From the NCBI GenBank assembly GCA_021850555.1, contig JAJZLX010000046.1:1-9673 (forward strand): DNA of 9,673 nt. Reading direction: 5' to 3'. The DNA comes from Pseudomonadota bacterium (GTDB taxonomy: Bacteria; Pseudomonadota; Gammaproteobacteria; Steroidobacterales; Steroidobacteraceae). The notes under the pieces are model-generated. The model saw only the letters and a list, made by a program, of their open reading frames with translations, had not been told where the DNA came from and searched no databases. A program made the position numbers and the translations under genes. Shown here one piece after another: positions 1-7,455 of the stretch; the first letter of the stretch is position 1, and each line of letters opens with the position of its first letter.

Positions 1-113
1 TGTCCCTCAACTTCGCCCAGGTGAAGGTCGAATACGCGCAGCAGGCGGACAAGGGCGGCAAGAAAGGAACGCAGAGCTTCGACTGGAACATCGCCGAGAA
101 CGCCAAGTCTTGA
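1..113 (+). CDS. hcp: Hcp, T6SS inner-tube protein (3' end only)
   Basis: This is the last 36 codons of a reading frame that enters from the left edge (first full codon at 3) and stops at TGA 111-113. The visible tail contains LNFAQVKVEYAQQ and then SFDWNIAENAKS. This is the usual C-terminal strand pattern of Hcp1/DUF796 proteins, which have LNFAxVKVEY followed by a Trp-containing W(D/N)IAxN end. Hcp hexamers stack into the tube that is fired from the contractile sheath, and some effectors travel inside the ring. Its place directly before tagJ and tssE matches H1-like T6SS clusters. Only the tail is seen, so the Hcp subtype and any C-terminal effector fusion cannot be judged; the normal ending argues against a fusion. 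Confidence 0.88.
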   Translation, partial: SLNFAQVKVEYAQQADKGGKKGTQSFDWNIAENAKS

Positions 114-904
114 GCGACTCGCAGCAGCTGTTCCGGAACGGCAAGCTCCGCGAGTCTCTCGCGGCGCTGCAGAGCGAGGTGCGCGCTTCGCCGGCCGATG
201 CGAAGCTGCGCACCTTCCTCGCCCAGATGCTGATGCTGACGGGCGATTGGGACCGGGCCGTCAATCAGCTGCAGGTGGCCGCAGAGCTCGATGCGTCGGC
301 GCTGCCGATGAAGCATGCCTACACGGCGGCCATCGACAGCGAGCGGCTGCGGGCGGCGGTGTTCGCCGGCGAGAAGCGCCCGCTCATCCTCGGCGACCCG
401 CCGACGTGGATCGCCGTGCTGCTTCAGGCCCTGACGGCGCTGGCGCAGGGCAGGGCGCAGGAGTCCGCGCAGCTGCGTGCGCAGGCGCTCGAGGAGGCTG
501 AGGCGACGGCAGGGCGCATGAACGGCACCGAGTTCGACTGGATCGCGGATGCCGACTCGCGCTTGGGCCCGGTGCTCGAGGTGTTCCTGAACGGGGCGTA
601 TTACTGGGCACCGTTCTCGAGGATCCGGCGCATCGTCATCGAGCCGCCGGCGGACGCGAGGGACCTCGTGTGGGTGCCGGCTCAGTTCACCTGGAGCAAC
701 GAGGGTCAGGCGATGGGATTCATCCCCGCGCGCTACCCGGGCTCCGAGCACAGTGAGGATGACGGGGTGCGAATGGGCCGCAGGACGCAGTGGCAGGCCA
801 TCGGAGACGGCGCATTTGCCGGCATCGGCCAACGGGTGCTCGCGACCAACGGCGATGAGTTGGGGCTGCTCGAGGTGCGAGAGCTCGTGCTTAAGAGCGA
901 CTGA
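110..904 (+). CDS. tagJ: TagJ/ImpE family T6SS accessory protein
   Basis: This 264-residue protein is of the ImpE/TagJ (HsiE1) family, an accessory factor found in one class of T6SS. TagJ has been reported to bind the sheath protein TssB and, in some systems, ClpV, so its likely role is in sheath assembly or recycling in the cytoplasm. Residues 6-60 look like the helical, TPR-like N-terminal part (GKLRESLAALQSEVRASPAD). The C-terminal half carries family signatures: FDWIADADSRLGPVLE (142-157), YYWAPF (164-169), DLVWVP (185-190) and ARYPG (207-211) followed by an acidic DD pair. No signal peptide or membrane segment is visible. The start chosen is TTG at 110, which shares four bases (TTGA) with the hcp stop; this implies translational coupling. 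No nearby ATG would give a normal family N-terminus. The family assignment is firm; the exact role is inferred. Confidence 0.9.
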   Translation: MSDSQQLFRNGKLRESLAALQSEVRASPADAKLRTFLAQMLMLTGDWDRAVNQLQVAAELDASALPMKHAYTAAIDSERLRAAVFAGEKRPLILGDPPTWIAVLLQALTALAQGRAQESAQLRAQALEEAEATAGRMNGTEFDWIADADSRLGPVLEVFLNGAYYWAPFSRIRRIVIEPPADARDLVWVPAQFTWSNEGQAMGFIPARYPGSEHSEDDGVRMGRRTQWQAIGDGAFAGIGQRVLATNGDELGLLEVRELVLKSD

Positions 905-913
905 GCACGAGCC

Positions 914-1702
914 ATGGCCGAGCTCAGCTTGCGCGAGCGTCTCCAACCGGCGTTGCTCGATCGGCTCGAGGACGACGAGCGATTCCTCACGATCTTTCAT
1001 GTCGAGGTCGCTCGCGCGCAACTCGCGCGGCTGAAGCTCACCGAGCGCGAATGGCTCGAGATCCTCTTTGCCCAGGGGCTGCGGATCGTCGAGGATGAGC
1101 GGGACGGGGCGGCGGACCGCGCCGGTGAGGACCCGCTCCACTCCCGGCTCTTTGCGCCGAGCGGGCGAGTGAGTCCGGCACATCTCAAAGCGCTGGTGTT
1201 GAAGCCCCCGGGCGCGCCGCAGGGCATCGCGGTGCAGGAGTTCTGCGGGATCGAGACGCACACCGTGCCGAACACCATGCTCGAATCGAGCGAGCGGCGC
1301 AACGTGTCGATGCGGCGGCTGCGCGAGTGCGTGCTACGCGATGTCGCCTCGCTCCTCAATGCGCTCAACCTCGAGACGAGCGTCGCTCTCGAGCGCTACC
1401 CGCGCGTGCAGCGCTCGGTGCTGAACTACGGCATGCGCTCGCTGGCGGGGCTCTCTGCGGCCGCGGTCGATCCGGCCACGGCGGCCGCGGGCATCGAGGA
1501 GGCCATCCGCCGCTTCGAGCCGCGGCTGCGCAAGGTGCACGTCGCGCCCGAAACGCGCGGCGAGCGGCGGGAAGGCCATCAGCTGTCTTTCCGGATCGAC
1601 GCGGAGCTCTGGGGCCAGCCGGCGCCGCAGCAGCTCATCCTGAGAACGCGTATCGAGACCGACTCCGGCGACGTCTCCGTCAGCGATTCCGGCGCAGGTT
1701 GA
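914..1702 (+). CDS. tssE: TssE baseplate protein (gp25-like) with an internal insertion
   Basis: TssE is the gp25-like baseplate wedge subunit of the T6SS and joins the sheath to TssF/TssG. The N-terminus MAELSLRERLQPALLDRLEDDE (residues 1-22) has the usual TssE start, including the LQPxLLDRL motif. The family core resumes at about residue 124: RNVSMRRLRECVLRDVASLLNA (129-150), SVLNYGM (168-174), RFEPRL (200-205) and the closing IETDSGDVSV (247-256). The protein has 262 residues, whereas TssE is usually about 130-170. The excess is a block at roughly residues 23-123 (bases 980-1282) lying between these two conserved parts. The frame is open throughout and the flanks are intact, so this is an in-frame insertion or a long family variant rather than a frameshift. 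The start ATG is 9 bases after the tagJ stop. The identity is secure; the function of the insert is unknown. Confidence 0.88.
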   Translation: MAELSLRERLQPALLDRLEDDERFLTIFHVEVARAQLARLKLTEREWLEILFAQGLRIVEDERDGAADRAGEDPLHSRLFAPSGRVSPAHLKALVLKPPGAPQGIAVQEFCGIETHTVPNTMLESSERRNVSMRRLRECVLRDVASLLNALNLETSVALERYPRVQRSVLNYGMRSLAGLSAAAVDPATAAAGIEEAIRRFEPRLRKVHVAPETRGERREGHQLSFRIDAELWGQPAPQQLILRTRIETDSGDVSVSDSGAG

Positions 1703-1706
1703 GCCC

Positions 1707-3581
1707 ATGGACCCGCGCATCCTCGAGTACTACAACCGGGAGCTGCAGTTTATCCAGGAGATGGGCGCGGAGTTCGCCGAATCCTATCCGAGGATCGCCG
1801 CGCGCCTCGGGCTCGAGGGACTCGAGTGCGCGGACCCGTACGTCGAGCGGCTTCTCGAGGGCTTCGCGTTCCTTGCCGCGCGCATTCAGCTGAAGCTCGA
1901 TGCGCGCCACCCGGATTTTACGCAGCATCTGCTCGAGATGATCTACCCGCATTTCCTCGCGCCCGTGCCGTCCTGCACGGTCGTCGAGTTCGCGCCCGAT
2001 CCCAAGGAAGGCGCCCAGCTCGCCGGTGTCACCATTCCCCGCGGCGCCGTTCTGAGGACGCCGCTCGGCAAGGGGGATCGGACGGCTTGCGAGTTTCGCA
2101 CCGGTCACGCGGTGAGCCTCTGGCCGCTGACGCTGATCGAGGCGAAGTATCTCTCGGGCACCGGCGCGCTCGCCATGCAGGACATCCCGGTCGACGCCCG
2201 GGCCCGCGCGGGCATTCGCCTGCGGCTGAAAGCGGCCCCAGGGGTGAGCATCGACACGCTGGATCTCGATTCCCTCACATTTTTCCTCAAGGCGACGCCC
2301 GGGCTCACTCAGGCGCTCTATGAGCAGATCACCGCCGACTGCCTCGGCTTTTGCGTGCGCTCGACGCAGAAGGGTGCCACGGTCCTCGCGCGCTCGGCCG
2401 CGAGCGTGCGCCAGGTCGGATTCGAGGACGAGGAGGCGCTGCTGCCGGTCACCCGGCGCGGCTTCCAGGGCTATCGCTTGCTGCAGGAGTACTTCGCCTT
2501 TCCCGAGCGCTTCCATTTCTTCGCGCTCGACCATCTGCGCGAGGGCATCGCGCAGTGCGCGGGCGAGGAGCTCGAGATCCATCTGGCGCTCTGCCGCGCC
2601 AATGCGGCGCTCGAGAACGCGCTCGATGCGAGCCACTTCCGCCTCTTCTGCGCGCCCGCGGTCAACCTTTTCCCGCGCGCCGCCGACCGCATTCACCTCG
2701 AGCCGTTCGACACCGAGCAGCATCTGCTCGCCGACCGCAACCGGCCGATGGATTTCGAGATCTTCGGCATCGAGCGTCTGAGCGCCGTCGACACCGATGG
2801 TGAGCCGATCGGCGAGATCCGCCCCTTCTACGCGACCGATCACCAGAGCGACCTGGGCTCGCCCGCGCTCTACTACACGATGCAGCGGCGAGCGCGATTG
2901 CCGTCCGCACGCCAGCAGCAATTCGGTACGCGGGCGGCTTACGTCGGCAGCGAGTGCTTCGTCTCGGTCGTCGACAGCGCCCAGCGCCAGCTCGAAGGCC
3001 GGATCCGGCAGATCGACGCGCAGGTGCTGTGCACCAATCGGGATCTGCCGGTGCAGCTCGCCGTCGGACAGGGACGCACGAGCTTTCTCATCGAGGGCGG
3101 CATCCCCGTCGAGTCCGTCCGTTGCATCGCCGGTCCGAGCGCGCCGCGCCCATCGCCGGCTTTCGGCGACACGGCGTGGAGGCTGATCGGGCAACTCTCC
3201 CTCAACTATCTCTCGCTCATCGAGGAGGGCAGCCCGGCCGCGGCGCAGATGCTGCGCGCCATGCTCGCGCTCTACCGCGATCCGAATGACTCGGCGGCGG
3301 CGCGTCAGATCGAGGGCGTGGTGGGCGTGGGCTATCGGCCGCTGGTGCGGCGCATGCCCATCCCCGGTCCCATCAGCTACGGCCGCGGCCTCGAGATCAC
3401 CCTGACGCTGGATGATGCGCCGTTCGAGGGCGCTGGCGTCGTGGTGCTGGCCACGGTTCTGGAGCGGTTCTTCTCGCGCTACGTTTCCATCAACTCGTTC
3501 ACGCAGACGCGCCTCGACTCCGCGGCGCGCGGGACGATCAAGACATGGCCGGTACGAGCGGGCAGACGTCAGATCGTGTGA
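1707..3581 (+). CDS. tssF: TssF baseplate protein (ImpG/VasA)
   Basis: TssF has 624 residues, normal for the family (about 590-630). It forms the T6SS baseplate wedge with TssG and TssE on the cytoplasmic side. The opening is typical: MDPRILEYYNREL, then MGAEFAESYPRIAARLGLEG, then DPYVERLLEGFAFLAARIQL at about residues 43-62 and HLLEMIYPHFLAPVPS near 73-88. The C-terminus has the usual VLERFFSRYVSINSFTQT (about 588-605) and ends shortly after a K-T-W-P segment. No key part appears to be missing. It starts 4 bases after the tssE stop and its last 37 bases overlap tssG, so it is translated as part of the same operon. The ATG at 1707 fits the conserved N-terminus exactly. Confidence 0.95.
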   Translation: MDPRILEYYNRELQFIQEMGAEFAESYPRIAARLGLEGLECADPYVERLLEGFAFLAARIQLKLDARHPDFTQHLLEMIYPHFLAPVPSCTVVEFAPDPKEGAQLAGVTIPRGAVLRTPLGKGDRTACEFRTGHAVSLWPLTLIEAKYLSGTGALAMQDIPVDARARAGIRLRLKAAPGVSIDTLDLDSLTFFLKATPGLTQALYEQITADCLGFCVRSTQKGATVLARSAASVRQVGFEDEEALLPVTRRGFQGYRLLQEYFAFPERFHFFALDHLREGIAQCAGEELEIHLALCRANAALENALDASHFRLFCAPAVNLFPRAADRIHLEPFDTEQHLLADRNRPMDFEIFGIERLSAVDTDGEPIGEIRPFYATDHQSDLGSPALYYTMQRRARLPSARQQQFGTRAAYVGSECFVSVVDSAQRQLEGRIRQIDAQVLCTNRDLPVQLAVGQGRTSFLIEGGIPVESVRCIAGPSAPRPSPAFGDTAWRLIGQLSLNYLSLIEEGSPAAAQMLRAMLALYRDPNDSAAARQIEGVVGVGYRPLVRRMPIPGPISYGRGLEITLTLDDAPFEGAGVVVLATVLERFFSRYVSINSFTQTRLDSAARGTIKTWPVRAGRRQIV

Positions 3582-4633
3582 GCGCCGAAGCGTCTGCGCG
3601 CGCGGCCGCGCCCAAGCGCTCCGCAGCGCTCGAGCAGCTGGGCACCGAGCCGCATCGGTTCACGCTGTTTGCCGCGTTGCGGCTGCTCGAGCAGAGCTTC
3701 CCTGACCGTCCGCGTCTCGGGGAGTCGCGCAGGGTCGCGGACGATGCCGTTCGTCTCGGGCAGAAGCCCAGCCTGTCGTTTGCGCCCTCGGATGTCGCCG
3801 GCTTTCAGGGCGTCTCGGAAGAAAGGCCCGCGCGGCTCGAGCAGTTCTCGTTCGGCATCTTCGGTCCCAACGGGGCGCTGCCCCTGCATCTCACCGAGCA
3901 CGCCTACGAGCGCTACCGGCAACGCGAGGACCCGACCCTCACCGATTTCGTCAATCTCTTCCAGCACCGGCTGATCTCGCTCTTCTATCGTGCCTGGGCC
4001 GAGTCCGACCCGGCGACGAGCTTCGACCGTCCCGAGAGCGATCGCTTCGCCTCGTACCTCGGCGCCCTGGCCGGTCTCGGCACATCCTCGGCGTTTTCCC
4101 GCGACGCCGCGCCCGATCGAGCGAAGCTCTGCCGGGTGGCGCATTTCGCGTCCCAGCCACGCTCTGCGGAGGGCCTGGAGAGCATTCTTGCGGAGTATTT
4201 CCGGCTTGCCGTCGAGGTGCGCCAGTTCGTCGGCGAGTGGATGGCCGTGCCCGCAGAGCTCTTCAGCCGTCTTGGCCGGGATCCCGCAGCCGTCTCGCTC
4301 GGGCGCACGACGGCCCTCGGCGCGCTGAGCTGGCAGTGCCAGCACAAGTTCGAGATCGTCATCGGGCCGCTCGATCTGAGGAGCTTCCGGGACTTGCTTC
4401 CCGGCTCGCGCGGGCTCGCCGAGCTCGCCGCTCTCGTGCGCCTCTATACCAACGAGGAGTGGAGCTGGCAGCTGCGCCTGCTGCTGCGGGATGTCGAGGT
4501 GCCGGGGGTGCGCCTGGGGAGCGCCGGACAGCTCGGATGGACCACCTGGCTCGGCGGGCGGGGACAGATGGCGGACGATGTGGTGATCCAGGAACCGACT
4601 TCAGACTGCAGTGTGCGGAAGATAAAGACATGA
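3545..4633 (+). CDS. tssG: TssG baseplate protein (ImpH/VasB)
   Basis: TssG partners TssF in the T6SS baseplate wedge. The 362-residue product shows the family pattern. A region of about 30 residues rich in Ala, Ser and Arg precedes EPHRFTLFAALRLLEQSF (about 35-52). RLEQFSFGIFGPNGALPLHLTEH (about 97-119) and FQHRLISLFYRAW (about 139-151) follow. The middle carries EVRQFVGEWMAVP, and near the end are LGWTTWL and a Gly-rich GGRG. The ATG at 3545 lies inside tssF. A GTG at 3578, in the same frame, overlaps the tssF stop as GTGA and would remove 11 residues; neither start has a strong ribosome binding site, so the true start is open. The gene ends in an ATGA overlap with clpV. Identity is secure. 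Confidence 0.93.
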   Translation: MAGTSGQTSDRVSAEASARAAAPKRSAALEQLGTEPHRFTLFAALRLLEQSFPDRPRLGESRRVADDAVRLGQKPSLSFAPSDVAGFQGVSEERPARLEQFSFGIFGPNGALPLHLTEHAYERYRQREDPTLTDFVNLFQHRLISLFYRAWAESDPATSFDRPESDRFASYLGALAGLGTSSAFSRDAAPDRAKLCRVAHFASQPRSAEGLESILAEYFRLAVEVRQFVGEWMAVPAELFSRLGRDPAAVSLGRTTALGALSWQCQHKFEIVIGPLDLRSFRDLLPGSRGLAELAALVRLYTNEEWSWQLRLLLRDVEVPGVRLGSAGQLGWTTWLGGRGQMADDVVIQEPTSDCSVRKIKT

Positions 4634-7383
4634 GTGACATCAGTCGTGTGGCGCTTTTCGGCAAGCTCAACAGCCTCGCCTACAAGGCGATCGAGAGCGC
4701 CACTGTATTTTGCAAGCTTCGGGGTAATCCGTACGTCGAGCTCGTGCACTGGCTGCACCAGGTCCTGCAGCTGCAGAGCTCCGACGTACATCTGACCGTG
4801 CGCGCCTTCGGACTCGATCCGGCCCGGCTCGCCCGCGACATGACCGAGGCGCTCGACCGGCTGCCACGCGGGGCGAGCTCGATCTCCGATCTGTCCTCGC
4901 ACATCGAGGATGCCACCGAGCGCGCCTGGGTCTGGGCGACCCTCAAATACGGCGAGTCGCGCATCCGCACGGGCCACGTCCTCGTGGCCCTCGCGAAGAC
5001 CTCGGACTTGCGCAACGCCCTGCTCGCGATGTCGCGCGAGTTCGAGAAAGTGAATCCGGACAAGCTCGCGGACGATTTTGCGAAAATCGTCGCCAGCTCC
5101 CCGGAGGAAACCCTCGGGGCGAGCGACGGCAGTCAGCTCACCGAAGCGGCGGCTCCCGGGGAGGCGAGCGGAGCGCTGCCTCCGGCACAGCTCGGCAAGC
5201 AGGAGGCGCTCAAGCGCTTCACGGTGGACCTGACGGAGCAGGCGCGGCTCGGCAAGATCGATCCGGTGGTCGGCAGAGATGAGGAGATCCGCCAGATCGT
5301 CGACATCCTGATGCGACGGCGCCAGAACAATCCGATCCTGACAGGCGAAGCGGGCGTCGGAAAAACGGCGGTCGTCGAGGGCTTCGCACGCCGCATCGCC
5401 GCCGGGGACGTCCCACCGTCGCTGAGGGAGGTGACACTGCGAGCGCTCGATGTCGGGCTGCTGCAGGCCGGGGCGAGCATGAAAGGCGAGTTCGAGCAGC
5501 GCCTGCGTCAGGTCATCGACGAGGTGCAGGCATCGCCGAAGCCGATCGTGCTGTTCATCGACGAGGTGCACACGCTGGTCGGGGCGGGCGGCGCGGCGGG
5601 AACCGGCGATGCGGCCAACTTGCTGAAGCCCGCGCTGGCGCGCGGCACGTTGCGGACCATCGGCGCGACGACCTGGGCGGAGTACAAGAAGTACATCGAG
5701 AAGGACCCCGCGCTCACGCGGCGATTTCAGACCGTCAAGATCGAGGAGCCGAGCGAAGCGAAGGCCGTGCAGATGATGCGCGGGGTCGTCTCGGTGATGG
5801 AAAAGCACCACCGCGTGCAAGTGCTCGACGAGGCGCTCGAGGCGGCCGTGAAGCTCGCCCATCGCTATGTGCCCGACCGACAGCTGCCGGACAAGTCCGT
5901 GAGCCTCCTCGATACGGCGTGCGCGCGGGTCGCGGTAAGTCACCACGCGACGCCCGCCGAAGTCGAGGACAGCCAGCGTCGCATCGAGGCGCTCCAGACG
6001 GAGCTCGAGATCATCGGGCGGGAGGCGGCCATCGGCGTCGAGGTTGGCGAGCGATCCGAGAGCGCGCAGTCCGCGGTGCGCGAGGAGCGTGAGCGGCTGA
6101 AGACGCTGCAGGCGGCGTGGGCGCGGGAGAAGGCGATCGTCGATGAGATCCTCTCGGTGCGCGCGAAGCTCAGGGCATCGGGAGCTTCCGCGGACGCCTC
6201 GGCGGCAACAGCGACAGGCGGGCCGGCCGCGGTGCCTGCGAGTGCGGGTGCGACGGACGCTGCGGGCGCCGATGCGCCGTTGACTGAGAGCGAGCGGACC
6301 GCCGCGCGCGCGCGCCTGCGGGAGCTGCAGGGAATGCTTGCCGAGACGCAGGGGGAACGGCCGCTCGTGCTGCCGAGCGTAGATGAGCAGGCGGTCGCCG
6401 GGGTGATCGCCGACTGGACCGGCATCCCGGTCGGGCGCATGGTGAAGGACGAGGTGGCGACCGTGCTCACTCTCGCCAAGACCTTGGGCCAGCGCGTCGT
6501 TGGCCAGGATCACGCGCTCGAGATGATCACCCGGCGGATTCAGACCTCGCGCGCCAGCCTGGAGAATCCCAACAAGCCGATAGGGGTGTTCATGCTGGCC
6601 GGACCCTCGGGTGTCGGCAAGACCGAGACGGCGCTCGCGCTGGCCGAGGCGCTCTACGGCGGCGAGCAGAACCTCATCATTATCAACATGAGCGAGTTTC
6701 AGGAGGCGCACACGGTCTCCACGCTGAAGGGCGCACCGCCCGGATATGTCGGCTATGGGGAGGGCGGAGTACTCACCGAGGCCGTGCGCCGCAGACCCTA
6801 CAGCGTCGTGCTGCTCGACGAGGTGGAAAAGGCCCACTCCGACGTGCACGAGATCTTCTTCCAGGTCTTCGACAAGGGGATCATGGAGGACGGGGAGGGC
6901 CGGCTCATCGACTTCAAGAACACCCTCATCATCCTCACGACCAACGTCGGCACGGACCTCATCATGGGGATGTGCAAGGACCCGCAGCTGCTGCCCGATC
7001 CCGAAGGCATCGCAAAGGCATTGCGCCCGCCCATGTTGAAGAGCTTCCCGGCGGCGCTCCTCGGCAGGATCGTAGTGATTCCCTACTACCCACTCGCCGA
7101 TGCGGTGCTGCAGAGCATCATCCGGTTGCAGCTCGATCGTGTTGTGGCGCGCATCCGGCAGAATCACGCGGCGGCGCTGCGCTACGACGAGGATGTCGTG
7201 CGCCTCATCGCCGCGCGCTGCGCCGAGCCCGAGAGCGGCGGCCGCATGATCGATGCAATCCTCACCAACACGCTGCTGCCGCAGGTGAGCCGAGAATTCC
7301 TCGAGCGCATCTCCCAGGGCATGGCGACGCGCGAGGTCGCGATATCGGTCAAGGACAGCGATTTCGGGTATTCCTTCGCCTAG
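4630..7383 (+). CDS. clpV: ClpV (TssH), T6SS sheath-recycling AAA+ ATPase
   Basis: ClpV is the Clp/Hsp100-family hexameric ATPase that unfolds contracted TssB/TssC sheath so that it can be reused. The product has 917 residues, slightly longer than the usual 870-900. An N-terminal substrate-binding domain covers about 1-160. The first ATPase domain has Walker A GEAGVGKT (239-246), Walker B FIDEVH (309-314, with D311 and E312) and an arginine finger in TRRF (363-366). The coiled-coil middle domain is at about 425-555, with an Ala-rich linker at about 515-550. The second ATPase domain has Walker A GPSGVGKT (658-665) and Walker B LLDEVEKAH (728-736). Both ATP sites look intact. The start ATG at 4630 overlaps the tssG stop (ATGA). 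The reading frame stays open upstream into tssG, but that part is only tssG read in another frame; the conserved ClpV start MSDISRVALFGKLNS fits 4630. Confidence 0.96.
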   Translation: MSDISRVALFGKLNSLAYKAIESATVFCKLRGNPYVELVHWLHQVLQLQSSDVHLTVRAFGLDPARLARDMTEALDRLPRGASSISDLSSHIEDATERAWVWATLKYGESRIRTGHVLVALAKTSDLRNALLAMSREFEKVNPDKLADDFAKIVASSPEETLGASDGSQLTEAAAPGEASGALPPAQLGKQEALKRFTVDLTEQARLGKIDPVVGRDEEIRQIVDILMRRRQNNPILTGEAGVGKTAVVEGFARRIAAGDVPPSLREVTLRALDVGLLQAGASMKGEFEQRLRQVIDEVQASPKPIVLFIDEVHTLVGAGGAAGTGDAANLLKPALARGTLRTIGATTWAEYKKYIEKDPALTRRFQTVKIEEPSEAKAVQMMRGVVSVMEKHHRVQVLDEALEAAVKLAHRYVPDRQLPDKSVSLLDTACARVAVSHHATPAEVEDSQRRIEALQTELEIIGREAAIGVEVGERSESAQSAVREERERLKTLQAAWAREKAIVDEILSVRAKLRASGASADASAATATGGPAAVPASAGATDAAGADAPLTESERTAARARLRELQGMLAETQGERPLVLPSVDEQAVAGVIADWTGIPVGRMVKDEVATVLTLAKTLGQRVVGQDHALEMITRRIQTSRASLENPNKPIGVFMLAGPSGVGKTETALALAEALYGGEQNLIIINMSEFQEAHTVSTLKGAPPGYVGYGEGGVLTEAVRRRPYSVVLLDEVEKAHSDVHEIFFQVFDKGIMEDGEGRLIDFKNTLIILTTNVGTDLIMGMCKDPQLLPDPEGIAKALRPPMLKSFPAALLGRIVVIPYYPLADAVLQSIIRLQLDRVVARIRQNHAAALRYDEDVVRLIAARCAEPESGGRMIDAILTNTLLPQVSREFLERISQGMATREVAISVKDSDFGYSFA

Positions 7384-7455
7384 CAGTCCGGCGATGTCTA
7401 TATCAACACGTTCAGTGCACAAAAGCGGCGCAATGGCACCGCGAGGAGATAACAG
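7384..7455 (+). other. Short gap between clpV and the PLC-like gene, with a ribosome binding site
   Basis: This 72-base spacer is the first real gap after a run of coupled T6SS genes. It has no hairpin followed by a T-run, so I see no terminator. A GAGGAG Shine-Dalgarno sequence at 7443-7448 lies 7 bases before the GTG at 7456, which decides the start of the next gene; the first ATG (7468) is 19 bases from it. No convincing promoter is visible, so the next gene is probably read through from clpV. Confidence 0.55.

Noticed and set aside
1680..3194. A 504-codon open frame on the minus strand opposite tssF
   Set aside because: The same GC-driven effect; composition is unnatural, no ribosome binding site is evident, and tssF is clearly the real gene.
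4237..4629. Upstream extension of the clpV frame into tssG
   Set aside because: The extra 131 codons are Arg- and Ala-rich out-of-frame tssG sequence. ClpV proteins begin at the conserved MSDISRVALFGKLNS at 4630.
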